The position numbers and the translations under genes are program-made. The notes under the pieces were generated by a model. That model had not been told where the DNA came from, did not search any database, and saw nothing but the letters and a program-made list of their open reading frames with translations. A stretch of 64,000 nt of DNA from an uncultured Prevotellaceae bacterium. Its GTDB lineage: Bacteria > Bacteroidota > Bacteroidia > Bacteroidales > Bacteroidaceae. This document shows positions 36,184-44,960 of the stretch, one piece after another (position 1 is the stretch's first letter; each line of letters starts with the position of its first letter). The DNA is taken from contig CACZPU010000036.1 in assembly GCA_902783165.1 (NCBI GenBank), positions 19,658-83,657 on the forward strand, given 5' to 3'.

Positions 36184-37275
36184 ATGGAAAATAAGAAAAC
36201 GTGTCTTTACGACAAACACGTAGCCTTAGGAGCGCTGATTTCTCCGTTTGGCGGTTTTGACATGCCAATTCAGTATTCAACAATTATTGAAGAGCACAAT
36301 GCGGTAAGACAGCATTGTGGTGTATTTGATGTGTCACACATGGGAGAAGTTACAGTAAAAGGTAAAGATGCTGAGCGCTATGTGAATCACATTTTTACTA
36401 ATGATGTAACCAATGCTCCAAAGGGACAAATCTTCTATGGGATGATGTGCTATGAAAATGGCGGTACCGTGGATGATTTGCTGGTTTACAAAATGGATGA
36501 ACAAGATTTTTTCTTGGTTATTAATGCTGCCAACATTGACAAAGACTGGGCTTGGATTCAGAAACAAGCAGAAGGCTTCAACATTGAGTTGAAGAACTGC
36601 TCAGATTACTATGCCCAACTCGCTGTTCAAGGTCCAGAGGCGGAAACTGTAGTTGAAGAGGTGCTAGGTCTGTCATGCAAAGACTTGGTGTTTTATACAG
36701 CTAAGACCATTGATGTTGATAATGAAACAATTATCATCAGTCGTACTGGTTATACTGGTGAAGATGGCTTTGAGATTTACGGTTCTCAGTCATTTATCTG
36801 CAATCAGTGGGACAAATTGATGGAAAGCGGAAGATGCAAACCATGTGGACTTGGATGCCGCGATACACTTCGCTTTGAGGTGGGGCTTCCATTGTATGGT
36901 GATGAACTTAGTGATGATATTTCTCCCGTTATGGCTGGTTTGAGCATGTTCTGCAAACTTGATAAAGAGGAGTTTATTGGCAAGGATGCATTGGCCAAGC
37001 AAAAGACAGAAGGTGTGAAGCAACGCGTTATTGGTATTGAATTGAAAGACAAAGCAATCCCTCGTCATGGCTATGCAGTTCTTGCAAATGGTGAAAAAGT
37101 TGGTGAGGTGACAACAGGTTATAATTCTATATCAACAGGTAAAAGCGTTTGTATGGCATTGGTAGACACTCCATTTGCAAAACTCGGAACTGAGTTGGAA
37201 GTGCAAATACGCAAGAAGACATTTCCTGGCGTGGTCGTAAAGAAGAGATTCTACGATAAGCATTACAAAAAATAA
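36184..37275 (+). CDS. gcvT: Glycine cleavage system T protein (aminomethyltransferase)
   Basis: A 363-residue enzyme that releases ammonia from the aminomethyl-lipoyl GcvH and transfers the one-carbon unit to tetrahydrofolate. The N-terminus has FGGFDMPIQYSTIIEEHNAV and GVFDVSHMGEV, classic GcvT motifs with the folate-site Asp; SRTGYTGEDGFEIY (about 182-195), GLGCRDTLRFEVGLPLYG and the C-terminal domain (LVDTPFAKLGTELEV) follow. Full length. It is second in the lplA-gcv operon. Confidence 0.95.
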   Translation: MENKKTCLYDKHVALGALISPFGGFDMPIQYSTIIEEHNAVRQHCGVFDVSHMGEVTVKGKDAERYVNHIFTNDVTNAPKGQIFYGMMCYENGGTVDDLLVYKMDEQDFFLVINAANIDKDWAWIQKQAEGFNIELKNCSDYYAQLAVQGPEAETVVEEVLGLSCKDLVFYTAKTIDVDNETIIISRTGYTGEDGFEIYGSQSFICNQWDKLMESGRCKPCGLGCRDTLRFEVGLPLYGDELSDDISPVMAGLSMFCKLDKEEFIGKDALAKQKTEGVKQRVIGIELKDKAIPRHGYAVLANGEKVGEVTTGYNSISTGKSVCMALVDTPFAKLGTELEVQIRKKTFPGVVVKKRFYDKHYKK

Positions 37276-37327
37276 TTAGAGAATAAAATAATTTATTAAT
37301 AACAAACATTTTAAAACAATAACAATC

Positions 37328-37711
37328 ATGGCAATTTTTTTAGAAGGACTTTATTATTCAGAAAGTCACGAATATGTGAAAGTAGAAGGTGACTTCGGTT
37401 ACATTGGTATTTCTGATTATGCTCAGAATGCTCTTGGCAATGTAGTATATGTTGATATGCCAGAAGTAGACGATGAGGTTTCTGCAGGTGAAGAATTTGG
37501 TGCTGTTGAAAGTGTTAAGGCTGCTAGCGACCTGAACAGTCCTGTTAGCGGAACAGTTGTAGAAGTAAACGAGGCTCTTGAAGACACCCCAGAGCTTATC
37601 AACCAGAATGCATTTGAAAACTGGATTATCAAAGTTGAGCTCTCTGACAAGAGCGAACTTGATAATTTGATGGATGCCAAAGCATACGAGGAGTTCTGCA
37701 AAAACCATTAA
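37328..37711 (+). CDS. gcvH: Glycine cleavage system H protein
   Basis: A 127-residue lipoyl carrier that shuttles the aminomethyl group among the P, T and L proteins. The lipoylated Lys is in GAVESVKAASDLNSP (about residue 64). The N-terminal YYSESHEYVKVEGD and GIGSIDYAQ-like ISDYAQNALGNVVYVDMPEV segments fit the family closely. The likely modifying enzyme, LplA, is encoded in the same operon. Confidence 0.95.
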   Translation: MAIFLEGLYYSESHEYVKVEGDFGYIGISDYAQNALGNVVYVDMPEVDDEVSAGEEFGAVESVKAASDLNSPVSGTVVEVNEALEDTPELINQNAFENWIIKVELSDKSELDNLMDAKAYEEFCKNH

Positions 37712-37720
37712 TATATTGGT

Positions 37721-39064
37721 ATGAATTATAAGTATTTTCCTCATACAGAGGAAGAAGTGCAAGAGATGCTAAAGGTTGCCGGCGTCAAATCTTTAGAGGA
37801 TTTGTTCGCCGACATACCTGATGGCGTAAGATTTAAGGGCGACTACCAGCTTCCAGAAGGAATGAGTGAACTTGAGATTAGAGAATATTTCAATAATCTA
37901 GGTCTACTTAATGACCAGTTTGTTTGTTTCGCGGGTGCTGGTGTTTACGACCACTATACCCCAGCCGTTGTACCAAATATCATTGAACGTTCAGAGTTCC
38001 TGACCAGTTATACTCCGTATCAAGCAGAAATCTCTCAAGGAACATTACATTATATCTTTGAGTATCAGAGTATGATGGCTGAACTCACGGGGATGGATGT
38101 GTCAAATGCTTCTATGTATGATGGTCCAACTGCTACTGCTGAGGCTGTGTTGATGGCTTATGCTGCCGGGAAAAAGGCAACGAAGGTTCTTGTAAGCGAT
38201 ACTGTTGACCCCAAAACTCGTCGTGTTGTAGAAACTTATGCAAAATTTCATGGTGTTGATATCGTAAACATCAAACAGAAGGATGGCGAGACAGACAAGG
38301 AAGACATGCAGGCAAAACTGAATGAAGGTGGTGTGGCTGGTGTCGTTGTGCAGATGCCAAATTATTATGGTGTTGTTGAAGACTTCACTGGATTCGCCGA
38401 TGCTATCCATGATTCAAAAGCCTTGTTTGTAATTAATAGTATCGCAGCTGATTTGGCAGTACTTAAAACTCCAAAAGAATGGGGTGCAGACATCGCTGTA
38501 GGTGATGCACAAAGTCTGGGTATTCCTATGACATTTGGCGGACCTTCTGTTGGATATATGTGCTGTACAGAGAAACTTATCCGTAAAATGCCTGGACGAA
38601 TTGTCGGTATGACTCAGGATAATCGCGGACAGCGTGCTTTTGTTCTTACATTGCAGGCTCGAGAGCAACATATTCGCCGCCAGAAAGCAACTTCCAATAT
38701 CTGTTCCAATCAAAGCCTGATGGCATTGTTCGTTACGATTTATATGTCATTGATGGGAAAAGAAGGACTGAAAGAGGCAGCTAACTTATCATATGCAGGT
38801 GCTCACTATTTGTGTGATAAACTTGTAGATAGTGGTCTTTTCAAGAAGAAATTTGACAAGCCGTTCTTTAATGAGTTCTGTCTAACCTATGATGGAGATG
38901 TGGATGCACTGCAGGATATGTGTCTTGCTTATGGTTACCTTGCCGGAATCAAGATTGACGAGCATACCATTATGCTTGCCGTTACTGAGAAACGTACAAA
39001 GGAAGATGTCGACGAATTGGTTGACGTCATTCTAAGTATTAATGAAAACAAAGAGGAGGAATAG
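37721..39064 (+). CDS. gcvPA: Glycine dehydrogenase (decarboxylating) subunit 1
   Basis: A 447-residue N-terminal subunit of the two-subunit P protein, which decarboxylates glycine and loads GcvH. It starts FPHTEEEVQEMLKVAGV and contains FAGAGVYDHYTPAVV, SQGTLHYIFEYQS, NASMYDGPTATAEA, and MPGRIVGMTQDNRG with LTLQAREQHIRRQKATSNIC, all typical of GcvPA. This subunit lacks the PLP Lys, which is in gcvPB 2 bases downstream. In many Proteobacteria both are one protein of about 950 residues; the split form is usual in this phylum and in Firmicutes. Confidence 0.95.
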   Translation: MNYKYFPHTEEEVQEMLKVAGVKSLEDLFADIPDGVRFKGDYQLPEGMSELEIREYFNNLGLLNDQFVCFAGAGVYDHYTPAVVPNIIERSEFLTSYTPYQAEISQGTLHYIFEYQSMMAELTGMDVSNASMYDGPTATAEAVLMAYAAGKKATKVLVSDTVDPKTRRVVETYAKFHGVDIVNIKQKDGETDKEDMQAKLNEGGVAGVVVQMPNYYGVVEDFTGFADAIHDSKALFVINSIAADLAVLKTPKEWGADIAVGDAQSLGIPMTFGGPSVGYMCCTEKLIRKMPGRIVGMTQDNRGQRAFVLTLQAREQHIRRQKATSNICSNQSLMALFVTIYMSLMGKEGLKEAANLSYAGAHYLCDKLVDSGLFKKKFDKPFFNEFCLTYDGDVDALQDMCLAYGYLAGIKIDEHTIMLAVTEKRTKEDVDELVDVILSINENKEEE

Positions 39065-39066
39065 CC

Positions 39067-40557
39067 ATGAATAACAAACTTTATGGAAATTTGATTTTTG
39101 AATTGTCTCGCCCGGGGCGTAAAGGCTATTCCTTGCCTAAGAATAGTTTTGGCGATTACAATGTTGATTCCTTGCCTGATTTCATGAAAAGAAGCGAAGA
39201 AGCTACTCTTCCTGAATGTGATGAAATGACAGTAGTGCGTCATTACACAAATCATAGCGCAAACAACTTTGGTGTGAATAATGGCTTCTATCCTCTTGGG
39301 AGTTGTACTATGAAATACAATCCTGTAATCAATGAGGAGATTGCTTCAATGAAAGAATTTGCAGGATTGCACCCATTACAGCCTGCAGACACTTGCCAGG
39401 GTGCACTTGAGGTATACTATGGTGTACAACAGTCGTTGGCAGCATTGACTGGACTAAGTGAATTCACTTTGAATCCATGCGCCGGTGCTCATGGCGAATT
39501 AACAGGCTTGATGATCATTCGTGCTTATCACGAAAGCCGTAATGACTTAAAGAGAACAAAGGTTATCATTCCTGATTCTGCCCATGGTACGAATCCTGCT
39601 TCTGCTGCAGTATGTGGGCTAGAAGTAATAGAGGTGAAAAGTACTGCCGAAGGTTTGGTTGAGGTGGCTGATCTTAAGGAACTTCTTGCCGATCACAGTG
39701 AAGAGATTGCGGCAATGATGATGACCAATCCAAACACATTGGGTCTCTTCGAAAAGGAAATTCCTGAGATTGCAAAACTCATTCATGAATGTGGTGGCTT
39801 GATGTATTATGATGGAGCGAACTTGAACCCAATGCTTGGTGTAAGCCGACCTGGGGACATGGGATTCGATGTTATGCATATCAACCTTCATAAGACATTC
39901 TCTACTCCTCATGGCGGAGGTGGTCCTGGTTCTGGTCCTGTTGGTGTTCGCGAAGGACTTGAGCAGTTCCTCCCTACCCCACGTGTTGTGATGGATGAGG
40001 AAAATGAGATGCTTAAGGTTGAAACCGGCAATTATGATAAGTCATTAGGTAGTGTTGGCGCCTTTTTTGGCAACTTTGGTGTCATTTTGCGAGCTTATAC
40101 ATACATCCTTTCATTGGGCAGGGATAATGTAAAAATGGTAGGACCTCTTGCGACCTTAAATGCCAACTATATTAAAGAAAGCCTTAAAGACTTTTACGAA
40201 CTTCCAATAGGAGGACTATGCAAGCATGAATTTGTATTTGATGGTTTAAAGGACAAGTCTACAGGTGTTACAACAATGGATGTTGCGAAACGTCTACTTG
40301 ATTATGGCTATCATGCTCCAACTATCTATTTCCCGCTTTTGTTCCATGAGAGTCTCATGATTGAGCCAACAGAAAACGAAAGCAAGGAAACAATCGACGG
40401 ATTTATCAGTGTAATGAAGACGATAGCACAGGAAGCCAAGGAGAATCCAGAACTTGTAAAGAGTGCTCCTCATAATACGCCGATTGGACGTGTTGATGAT
40501 GTCTTGGCAGCCAAACATCCTGTAGTGACATTTAAGCAAATGCAGGATGAAAAGTGA
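39067..40557 (+). CDS. gcvPB: Glycine dehydrogenase (decarboxylating) subunit 2
   Basis: A 496-residue C-terminal subunit of the P protein, carrying the PLP cofactor. The PLP-binding Lys is in INLHKTFSTPHGGGGPGSGP (about 274-293). GFYPLGSCTMKYNP near residue 77 and PDSAHGTNPASAA (about 170-182) are conserved family stretches. A good ribosome-binding sequence (GAGGAATAGCC) precedes the ATG. The stop codon overlaps the lpd start by 11 bases. Confidence 0.95.
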   Translation: MNNKLYGNLIFELSRPGRKGYSLPKNSFGDYNVDSLPDFMKRSEEATLPECDEMTVVRHYTNHSANNFGVNNGFYPLGSCTMKYNPVINEEIASMKEFAGLHPLQPADTCQGALEVYYGVQQSLAALTGLSEFTLNPCAGAHGELTGLMIIRAYHESRNDLKRTKVIIPDSAHGTNPASAAVCGLEVIEVKSTAEGLVEVADLKELLADHSEEIAAMMMTNPNTLGLFEKEIPEIAKLIHECGGLMYYDGANLNPMLGVSRPGDMGFDVMHINLHKTFSTPHGGGGPGSGPVGVREGLEQFLPTPRVVMDEENEMLKVETGNYDKSLGSVGAFFGNFGVILRAYTYILSLGRDNVKMVGPLATLNANYIKESLKDFYELPIGGLCKHEFVFDGLKDKSTGVTTMDVAKRLLDYGYHAPTIYFPLLFHESLMIEPTENESKETIDGFISVMKTIAQEAKENPELVKSAPHNTPIGRVDDVLAAKHPVVTFKQMQDEK

Positions 40558-41896
40558 TCTGATAATTATTGGTAGTGGTCCCGGTGGCTATCGTGCTGCA
40601 GAATATGCAGCGCACAAAGGGCTTACCGTGACCATTATTGAAGAAAAGTATGCGGGTGGAACCTGTTTGAATTGTGGATGTATTCCAACAAAAACATTAT
40701 GTCGAAATGCAGAGATTCTTGATTCTCTTAAAGAGGCTGATGTTTATGGAATACATTTCAGTGATTTTTCTGTCAATTATTCTACAATAAAAGAACGCAA
40801 GGATTCTGTTGTTGAACAGTTGCGGTCTGGAGTGGAATTGCTGATGAAATCACCAGGTATTTCCTTTGTGAAAGGAAGGGCTGTCTTTAAAAATGCCAAA
40901 ACTGTAGAGGTAAATGGCGACGATTATTCAGCAGATAATATTATCATTGCCACAGGTTCATATGCCAAAATGCTTCCTATTGAAGGCATAAATCACCCAA
41001 ATGTAATTACATCGACAGAACTTCTTGATATTGAACATGTTCCTCAAAAACTCTGTATCATTGGTGCAGGTGTTATTGGCATGGAAATGGCTTCAGTATT
41101 CAATAGCTTTGGTGCAGAAGTTACGGTGATTGAATTCTTGAAAGAATGCCTGCCCGTATTGGATTCAGACATTGCCAAGCGTCTTCGTCAGACAATTGCC
41201 AAGCGCGGAGTTAATTTCATTATGCAGTCTGGTGTAAAGAAAATTTTACATCCAGAAGATGGGAAATCTATTGTTGTGTATGAACGTAAGGGCAAAGAAG
41301 AACAAGTTGAGGCTGATATTATTCTTGTAGCTACGGGAAGAGGAGCCAATGTAGACAACTTGGGTTTGGAGAATACAGGTGTTGAATTTACTCCACGGGG
41401 AATACCTGTTGATGATGATATGCAGACAAATGTTCCTGGCATCTATGCAATCGGCGATGTGAATGCCCGTTGCATGTTGGCTCATGCTGCTACATTCCAA
41501 GGTATTCATGTCATTAATCATATTCTCAACGTTCAAGATGACATTCGTTTGGATATTATGCCATCAGCCATCTTCACATATCCAGAAGCTGCTAGCGTCG
41601 GTCTTTCAGAAGACCAATGTAAGTCACAGGGCATTTCTTACATATGCAAGAAAGGCTATTATCGTGCAAATGGCAAGGCATTGGCAATGAATGAAACCGA
41701 CGGACTTATCAAATTGATTACTGCTGATAATGGATTGATTATCGGATGCCATGCTTATGGAGCGCATGCTGCCGACATAATTCAAGAAGTCAGTGCCCTC
41801 ATGTGTCAGAATACAACCGTTCATCAACTTGCAGAAATGGTTCATATTCACCCAACATTAGGAGAAATCGTAGTAGACACTGCAATGACTTTCTGA
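40547..41896 (+). CDS. lpd: Dihydrolipoyl dehydrogenase
   Basis: A 449-residue FAD enzyme (L protein) that reoxidises dihydrolipoyl-GcvH with NAD. The FAD motif GSGPGGYRAAEYA (residues 8-20), redox disulfide GGTCLNCGCIPTKT (about 37-50), NAD motif GAGVIGMEMASVF (about 173-185) and C-terminal catalytic VHIHPTLGEIV are all present. Its position as last gene of the operon suggests it serves glycine cleavage rather than a 2-oxoacid dehydrogenase. A 24-pair inverted repeat follows. Confidence 0.95.
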   Translation: MKSDLIIIGSGPGGYRAAEYAAHKGLTVTIIEEKYAGGTCLNCGCIPTKTLCRNAEILDSLKEADVYGIHFSDFSVNYSTIKERKDSVVEQLRSGVELLMKSPGISFVKGRAVFKNAKTVEVNGDDYSADNIIIATGSYAKMLPIEGINHPNVITSTELLDIEHVPQKLCIIGAGVIGMEMASVFNSFGAEVTVIEFLKECLPVLDSDIAKRLRQTIAKRGVNFIMQSGVKKILHPEDGKSIVVYERKGKEEQVEADIILVATGRGANVDNLGLENTGVEFTPRGIPVDDDMQTNVPGIYAIGDVNARCMLAHAATFQGIHVINHILNVQDDIRLDIMPSAIFTYPEAASVGLSEDQCKSQGISYICKKGYYRANGKALAMNETDGLIKLITADNGLIIGCHAYGAHAADIIQEVSALMCQNTTVHQLAEMVHIHPTLGEIVVDTAMTF

Positions 41897-41903
41897 TTCT
41901 TAT

Positions 41904-41978
41904 AAAGTAGCCTCCCGATTCTTCAATCAATCTCGAATGACAGATAATAGAGAAATTGAAGAATCGGGAGGCTACTTT
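41904..41978. terminator. Very long bidirectional hairpin between lpd and DUF4301
   Basis: Perfect 24-base inverted repeat: arms 41904-41927 and 41955-41978, loop of 27 bases. The arms begin with AAAG and end with CTTT followed by TGTTTTT on the plus strand. It sits between convergent genes and so probably stops both transcripts, but the stem is about twice the usual terminator length. Confidence 0.8.
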
Positions 41979-42018
41979 TGTTTTTACTTTATATTAAAAG
42001 TTGTTTCTTTTAAACGAA

Positions 42019-43536
42019 CTATTGGTGTTGTTCGCGAAGAAGGTCATTGACTGTCTTTACTGGATTAAATGTAGAAAGAGGTACCTCTACGAAGACCGTG
42101 TTCCAATTGCTCATAGCTCCATTCCATAGTCCTGGTAGTTCAAGTGCTTTCAGTTCCTTTCCATTTTTGCTTTTGCTGCTGATAAATCCTGTCGTTGTAT
42201 CAACAAACTTTGGCAAGTCAAAGGCATTTCCTTTGTAATCTTTAACAGCGCAAACCAAGTCAACGGGATTGAAGTGTGTTCCTTCTGTGAACATTTTCAT
42301 ATATTCTTCATTCGACTTGTCAATTTGACTACTTTCGAGAATTTGTAGAGAAACTGTTCCATCTTGGTTATATGTCAGGAATGGACCACCGCCGGGTTCA
42401 CCAACATTCTTTACGACACCACATACACGCATAGGCCTATTTAGCTTTTCATGCAAGTAGGCAGCAAGTGCTTTATCGTCCAATTCGCAAATATCTGACT
42501 TGCGGCAACACAAATCCTTTTCAACAAATTGGACTATCTCTAACAAGTTCTCATGATTTGCTTTCCCTTCGTCGAGCATTCTCAAATAGGCGAATGATTT
42601 TTTCTGGAGAGAAACAAGCACACCGGCAATAACTTGCTTGTATTCAACAGTATCGGCTTTCAGACGATCAGGAACTACATTGTCAATGTTCTTGATGAAA
42701 ACAACATCTGCATCAATATCATTTAAATTCTGTATCAATGCACCATGACCACCAGGACGGAACAGCAAGGAACCGTCTTCATTGCGGAATAATGTGTTGT
42801 CTGGATTGGCAGCAACAGTATCGGTGCTTGGCTTCTGTTCAGAGAAAGAGATGTTATATTTTATTCCATACTTTCTCGCTAATCCGTCTTTTTTCTCAGA
42901 TACTTTTTTCTCAAAGAATTCCAAATGTTCGTGACTTACTGTGAAGTGAATATTAGCCTCTCCATTGCTTGTCGCATACAATGCTCCTTCAACTAGATGC
43001 TCTTCCATTGGTGTGCGAGAATCCTCTTTGTAACGATGGAAAAGAAGCATTCCCTTTGGCAGTTGGCCATAGTTCAGGCCTTTTTCGTTCAGCATGTTGG
43101 CAACAATGGCTTTATAATTACCGTCTGCTATCAGCGCATTAATACCTTTGCCTTCATTCTTCACACATGCTTCGTTCAATTCATCATAGAATGCGAATTT
43201 GTCGAGATTGTCAAAATAGCGTTTTTCGAAGTCTGTGGTTGGAGTGTCGTAATCTGCATTCAAGAAAGCGAACATGTCTTTGAACATTCTGCTTGCAGCT
43301 CCACTGGCTGGAACGAATTTCACAATTTTCTTTCCCTCTGCCTTATAGGCATTCCATACATTTACATAATCTTTGCGTGCAGTTTCATCAGGGGCAACAA
43401 TGCCATTGCCAATGCTGGCTGCAGCTTCAAGTCTAAGGAATGGAAAACCTGTCTTAAACTCATCCAGTTGCATGTTTATCTGCTCTTCGGTGATACCCTT
43501 CTGAGCGATTTGTCTTAGGTCTTGGTTTGAAAGCAT
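42019..43536 (-). CDS. DUF4301 family protein, nucleotidyltransferase-like
   Basis: A 505-residue cytoplasmic protein of the DUF4301 family. The frame is open 36 codons further, but MLSNQDLRQIAQKGI is the better N-terminus. VKFVPASGAASRMFKDM (about 80-96) resembles the glycine-rich nucleotide-binding loop of sugar nucleotidyltransferases, and LLFRPGGHGALIQNL (about 265-280) with FIKNIDNVVPDRLK (about 290-303) resemble the uridine-binding GGHG and the metal-site region of UTP-sugar pyrophosphorylases. These likenesses are by eye. The gene stands before KDG kinase and phosphohexomutase on the same strand, in line with a sugar-phosphate role, but it is not closely packed with them. Confidence 0.75.
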   Translation of the reverse strand: MLSNQDLRQIAQKGITEEQINMQLDEFKTGFPFLRLEAAASIGNGIVAPDETARKDYVNVWNAYKAEGKKIVKFVPASGAASRMFKDMFAFLNADYDTPTTDFEKRYFDNLDKFAFYDELNEACVKNEGKGINALIADGNYKAIVANMLNEKGLNYGQLPKGMLLFHRYKEDSRTPMEEHLVEGALYATSNGEANIHFTVSHEHLEFFEKKVSEKKDGLARKYGIKYNISFSEQKPSTDTVAANPDNTLFRNEDGSLLFRPGGHGALIQNLNDIDADVVFIKNIDNVVPDRLKADTVEYKQVIAGVLVSLQKKSFAYLRMLDEGKANHENLLEIVQFVEKDLCCRKSDICELDDKALAAYLHEKLNRPMRVCGVVKNVGEPGGGPFLTYNQDGTVSLQILESSQIDKSNEEYMKMFTEGTHFNPVDLVCAVKDYKGNAFDLPKFVDTTTGFISSKSKNGKELKALELPGLWNGAMSNWNTVFVEVPLSTFNPVKTVNDLLREQHQ

Positions 43537-43821
43537 AATAAAAGGTTTTTGTTGATATTCAATTATTTGTATTGATTTAGTGTAGTCTATTTTGTGATTA
43601 TTTCTTCCTCTCAATCCATTCTCAAAATGGACTTGTAACTTCATCGTGAAGAATAATGAATCCCTGTTTTTACATTGACTTTTGACTCATAGAATTCTTT
43701 AACGCCTGCAACTGTCATTCGATTGTTGTAGAAAGCAACCCATAAATCTCCACCATAATTTACAATTATAAGCTTTACCTGATGAAGGTTTTGCTATGGT
43801 GTACATTATTGTATCTTCAAA
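43537..43821 (-). other. Spacer with a possible decayed coding segment
   Basis: This 285-base gap includes a minus-strand segment, 43641-43793, that is open for 50 codons and reads like protein (LIIVNYGGDLWVAFYNNR, then AGVKEFYESKVNVKTG), but it has no in-frame ATG near its 5' end and a TAG directly upstream. It may be the 3' end of a lost gene. No promoter of the usual type for the DUF4301 gene was recognised. Confidence 0.4.
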
Positions 43822-44844
43822 TCAATTGTCGCTATTCATGAGATTCAGAATCTCATCATCGGTTGAGAGATTGAAATCACCAGAAATAGAGTTCTTCAAA
43901 GCGGCAGCGGCCAAAGAATAGTCTAAACATCTCTGGTCGTCCCTAGGGAACGTATTTATAGAGTGAAGCATGCCTGCCAAGAATGCATCGCCCACCCCCA
44001 TGGTATCGACTATATCAAGTATGTCATAGATTCTTGTGAAATATAGTTTTCCTTCGCTCCAAAGCACTGCCGTCAATGTGTTGTGGCTCGAACTAATCAT
44101 GTTTCTCATTCCCATCAGCCATTTCTTGCATCTGGGGAATCGTTCATGTATCTCGTCAAACCACTGACGGTATTTTTCAACAGGCATTTTGTAGTTGGAG
44201 TCAGTTGCTGTAAAGGGAACTTGTCGTCCGGTGATGTATTCGTATTCAATGACATCGGCAAAAACCACATCGGCATATTCAAGCATACGTGACAAAGTCT
44301 CTTTGGGTTCTGCGCCATATTTCCACAAGTTTTTCCTGTAGTTAATGTCGAAAGATATTGTAAGTCCCATCTTATCGGCAGTGTCTAATGCTTCGAAAGT
44401 GGCATCTGCAGAACCTTTTGAGATAGCGCCTGTGATGCCTGAGGCATGGAAAACGGAGGCATCTTTAAGAATGGTATTCCAGTCGAACATCTGAGGCTTC
44501 AGATCATAAAAGGCTGAATTAGCACGGTCATAAATAACCTTTGAACTACGCATTCCGGCAGACTCTTCATAATAGTATGAGCCAAGGCGTTGACCACCAT
44601 ACATTACATGGTTGGTTCCCACGTTAAATTCACGGAGTTTCATACAAGCCGCACGACCCACGGGGGTATCTGGAACACGTGTAACATATTCAACGTCTTC
44701 TCCAAGTGTGGCTAGTGACACTGCTACATTGGCCTCACTTCCACCATAGTTACCCGAGAGTTCCCTACCCTGCACTAAGCGATAACGATGATCTTTTGAG
44801 AAACGAAGCAGAAGCTCGCCAAAAGTAACAATTTTATTGTTCAT
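43822..44844 (-). CDS. kdgK: PfkB-family sugar kinase, probable 2-keto-3-deoxygluconate kinase
   Basis: A 340-residue ribokinase-family enzyme. GGSEANVAVSLATLG (about 34-48) is the N-terminal PfkB signature and DTMGVGDAFLAGML (about 285-298) the C-terminal one, with the catalytic Asp in VGDAF. The opening VTFGELLLRFSKDHRYRLVQ and the GGQRLGSYYYEESAGMRSSKVIYDRANSAF region (read in two parts) fit KDG kinases, which phosphorylate 2-keto-3-deoxygluconate from hexuronate catabolism. Other sugar kinases of the family cannot be excluded. UxaB of the same pathway is encoded elsewhere in the window. Confidence 0.75.
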   Translation of the reverse strand: MNNKIVTFGELLLRFSKDHRYRLVQGRELSGNYGGSEANVAVSLATLGEDVEYVTRVPDTPVGRAACMKLREFNVGTNHVMYGGQRLGSYYYEESAGMRSSKVIYDRANSAFYDLKPQMFDWNTILKDASVFHASGITGAISKGSADATFEALDTADKMGLTISFDINYRKNLWKYGAEPKETLSRMLEYADVVFADVIEYEYITGRQVPFTATDSNYKMPVEKYRQWFDEIHERFPRCKKWLMGMRNMISSSHNTLTAVLWSEGKLYFTRIYDILDIVDTMGVGDAFLAGMLHSINTFPRDDQRCLDYSLAAAALKNSISGDFNLSTDDEILNLMNSDN

Positions 44845-44876
44845 ATTAAATGTGTGGCATTTTCATTCACTATAGG

Positions 44877-44935
44877 AGAACCCAACTGCGAATCCATTGC
44901 CTTGTTGGTTATGGAATAATTAGCAATTGGGTTCT
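44877..44935. repeat. Inverted repeat between kdgK and phosphohexomutase
   Basis: Arms 44877-44889 (AGAACCCAACTGC) and 44923-44935 pair over 13 bases with one G-T, loop 33 bases. TTTT follows only on the plus strand, though both neighbouring genes are on the minus strand. It may terminate the mutase transcript weakly. Confidence 0.55.
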
Positions 44936-44960
44936 TTTAATAGTGAACAATTCGTATTTC

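Noticed and set aside
42997-43518. Plus-strand open frame of 173 codons opposite DUF4301
   Set aside because: Antisense shadow; low-complexity Phe/Ile/Cys composition and no homologue recognised.
43537-43644. 36-codon N-terminal extension of the DUF4301 protein
   Set aside because: Composition is not protein-like and MLSNQDLRQIAQ is a natural start; part overlaps the decayed fragment at 43641.
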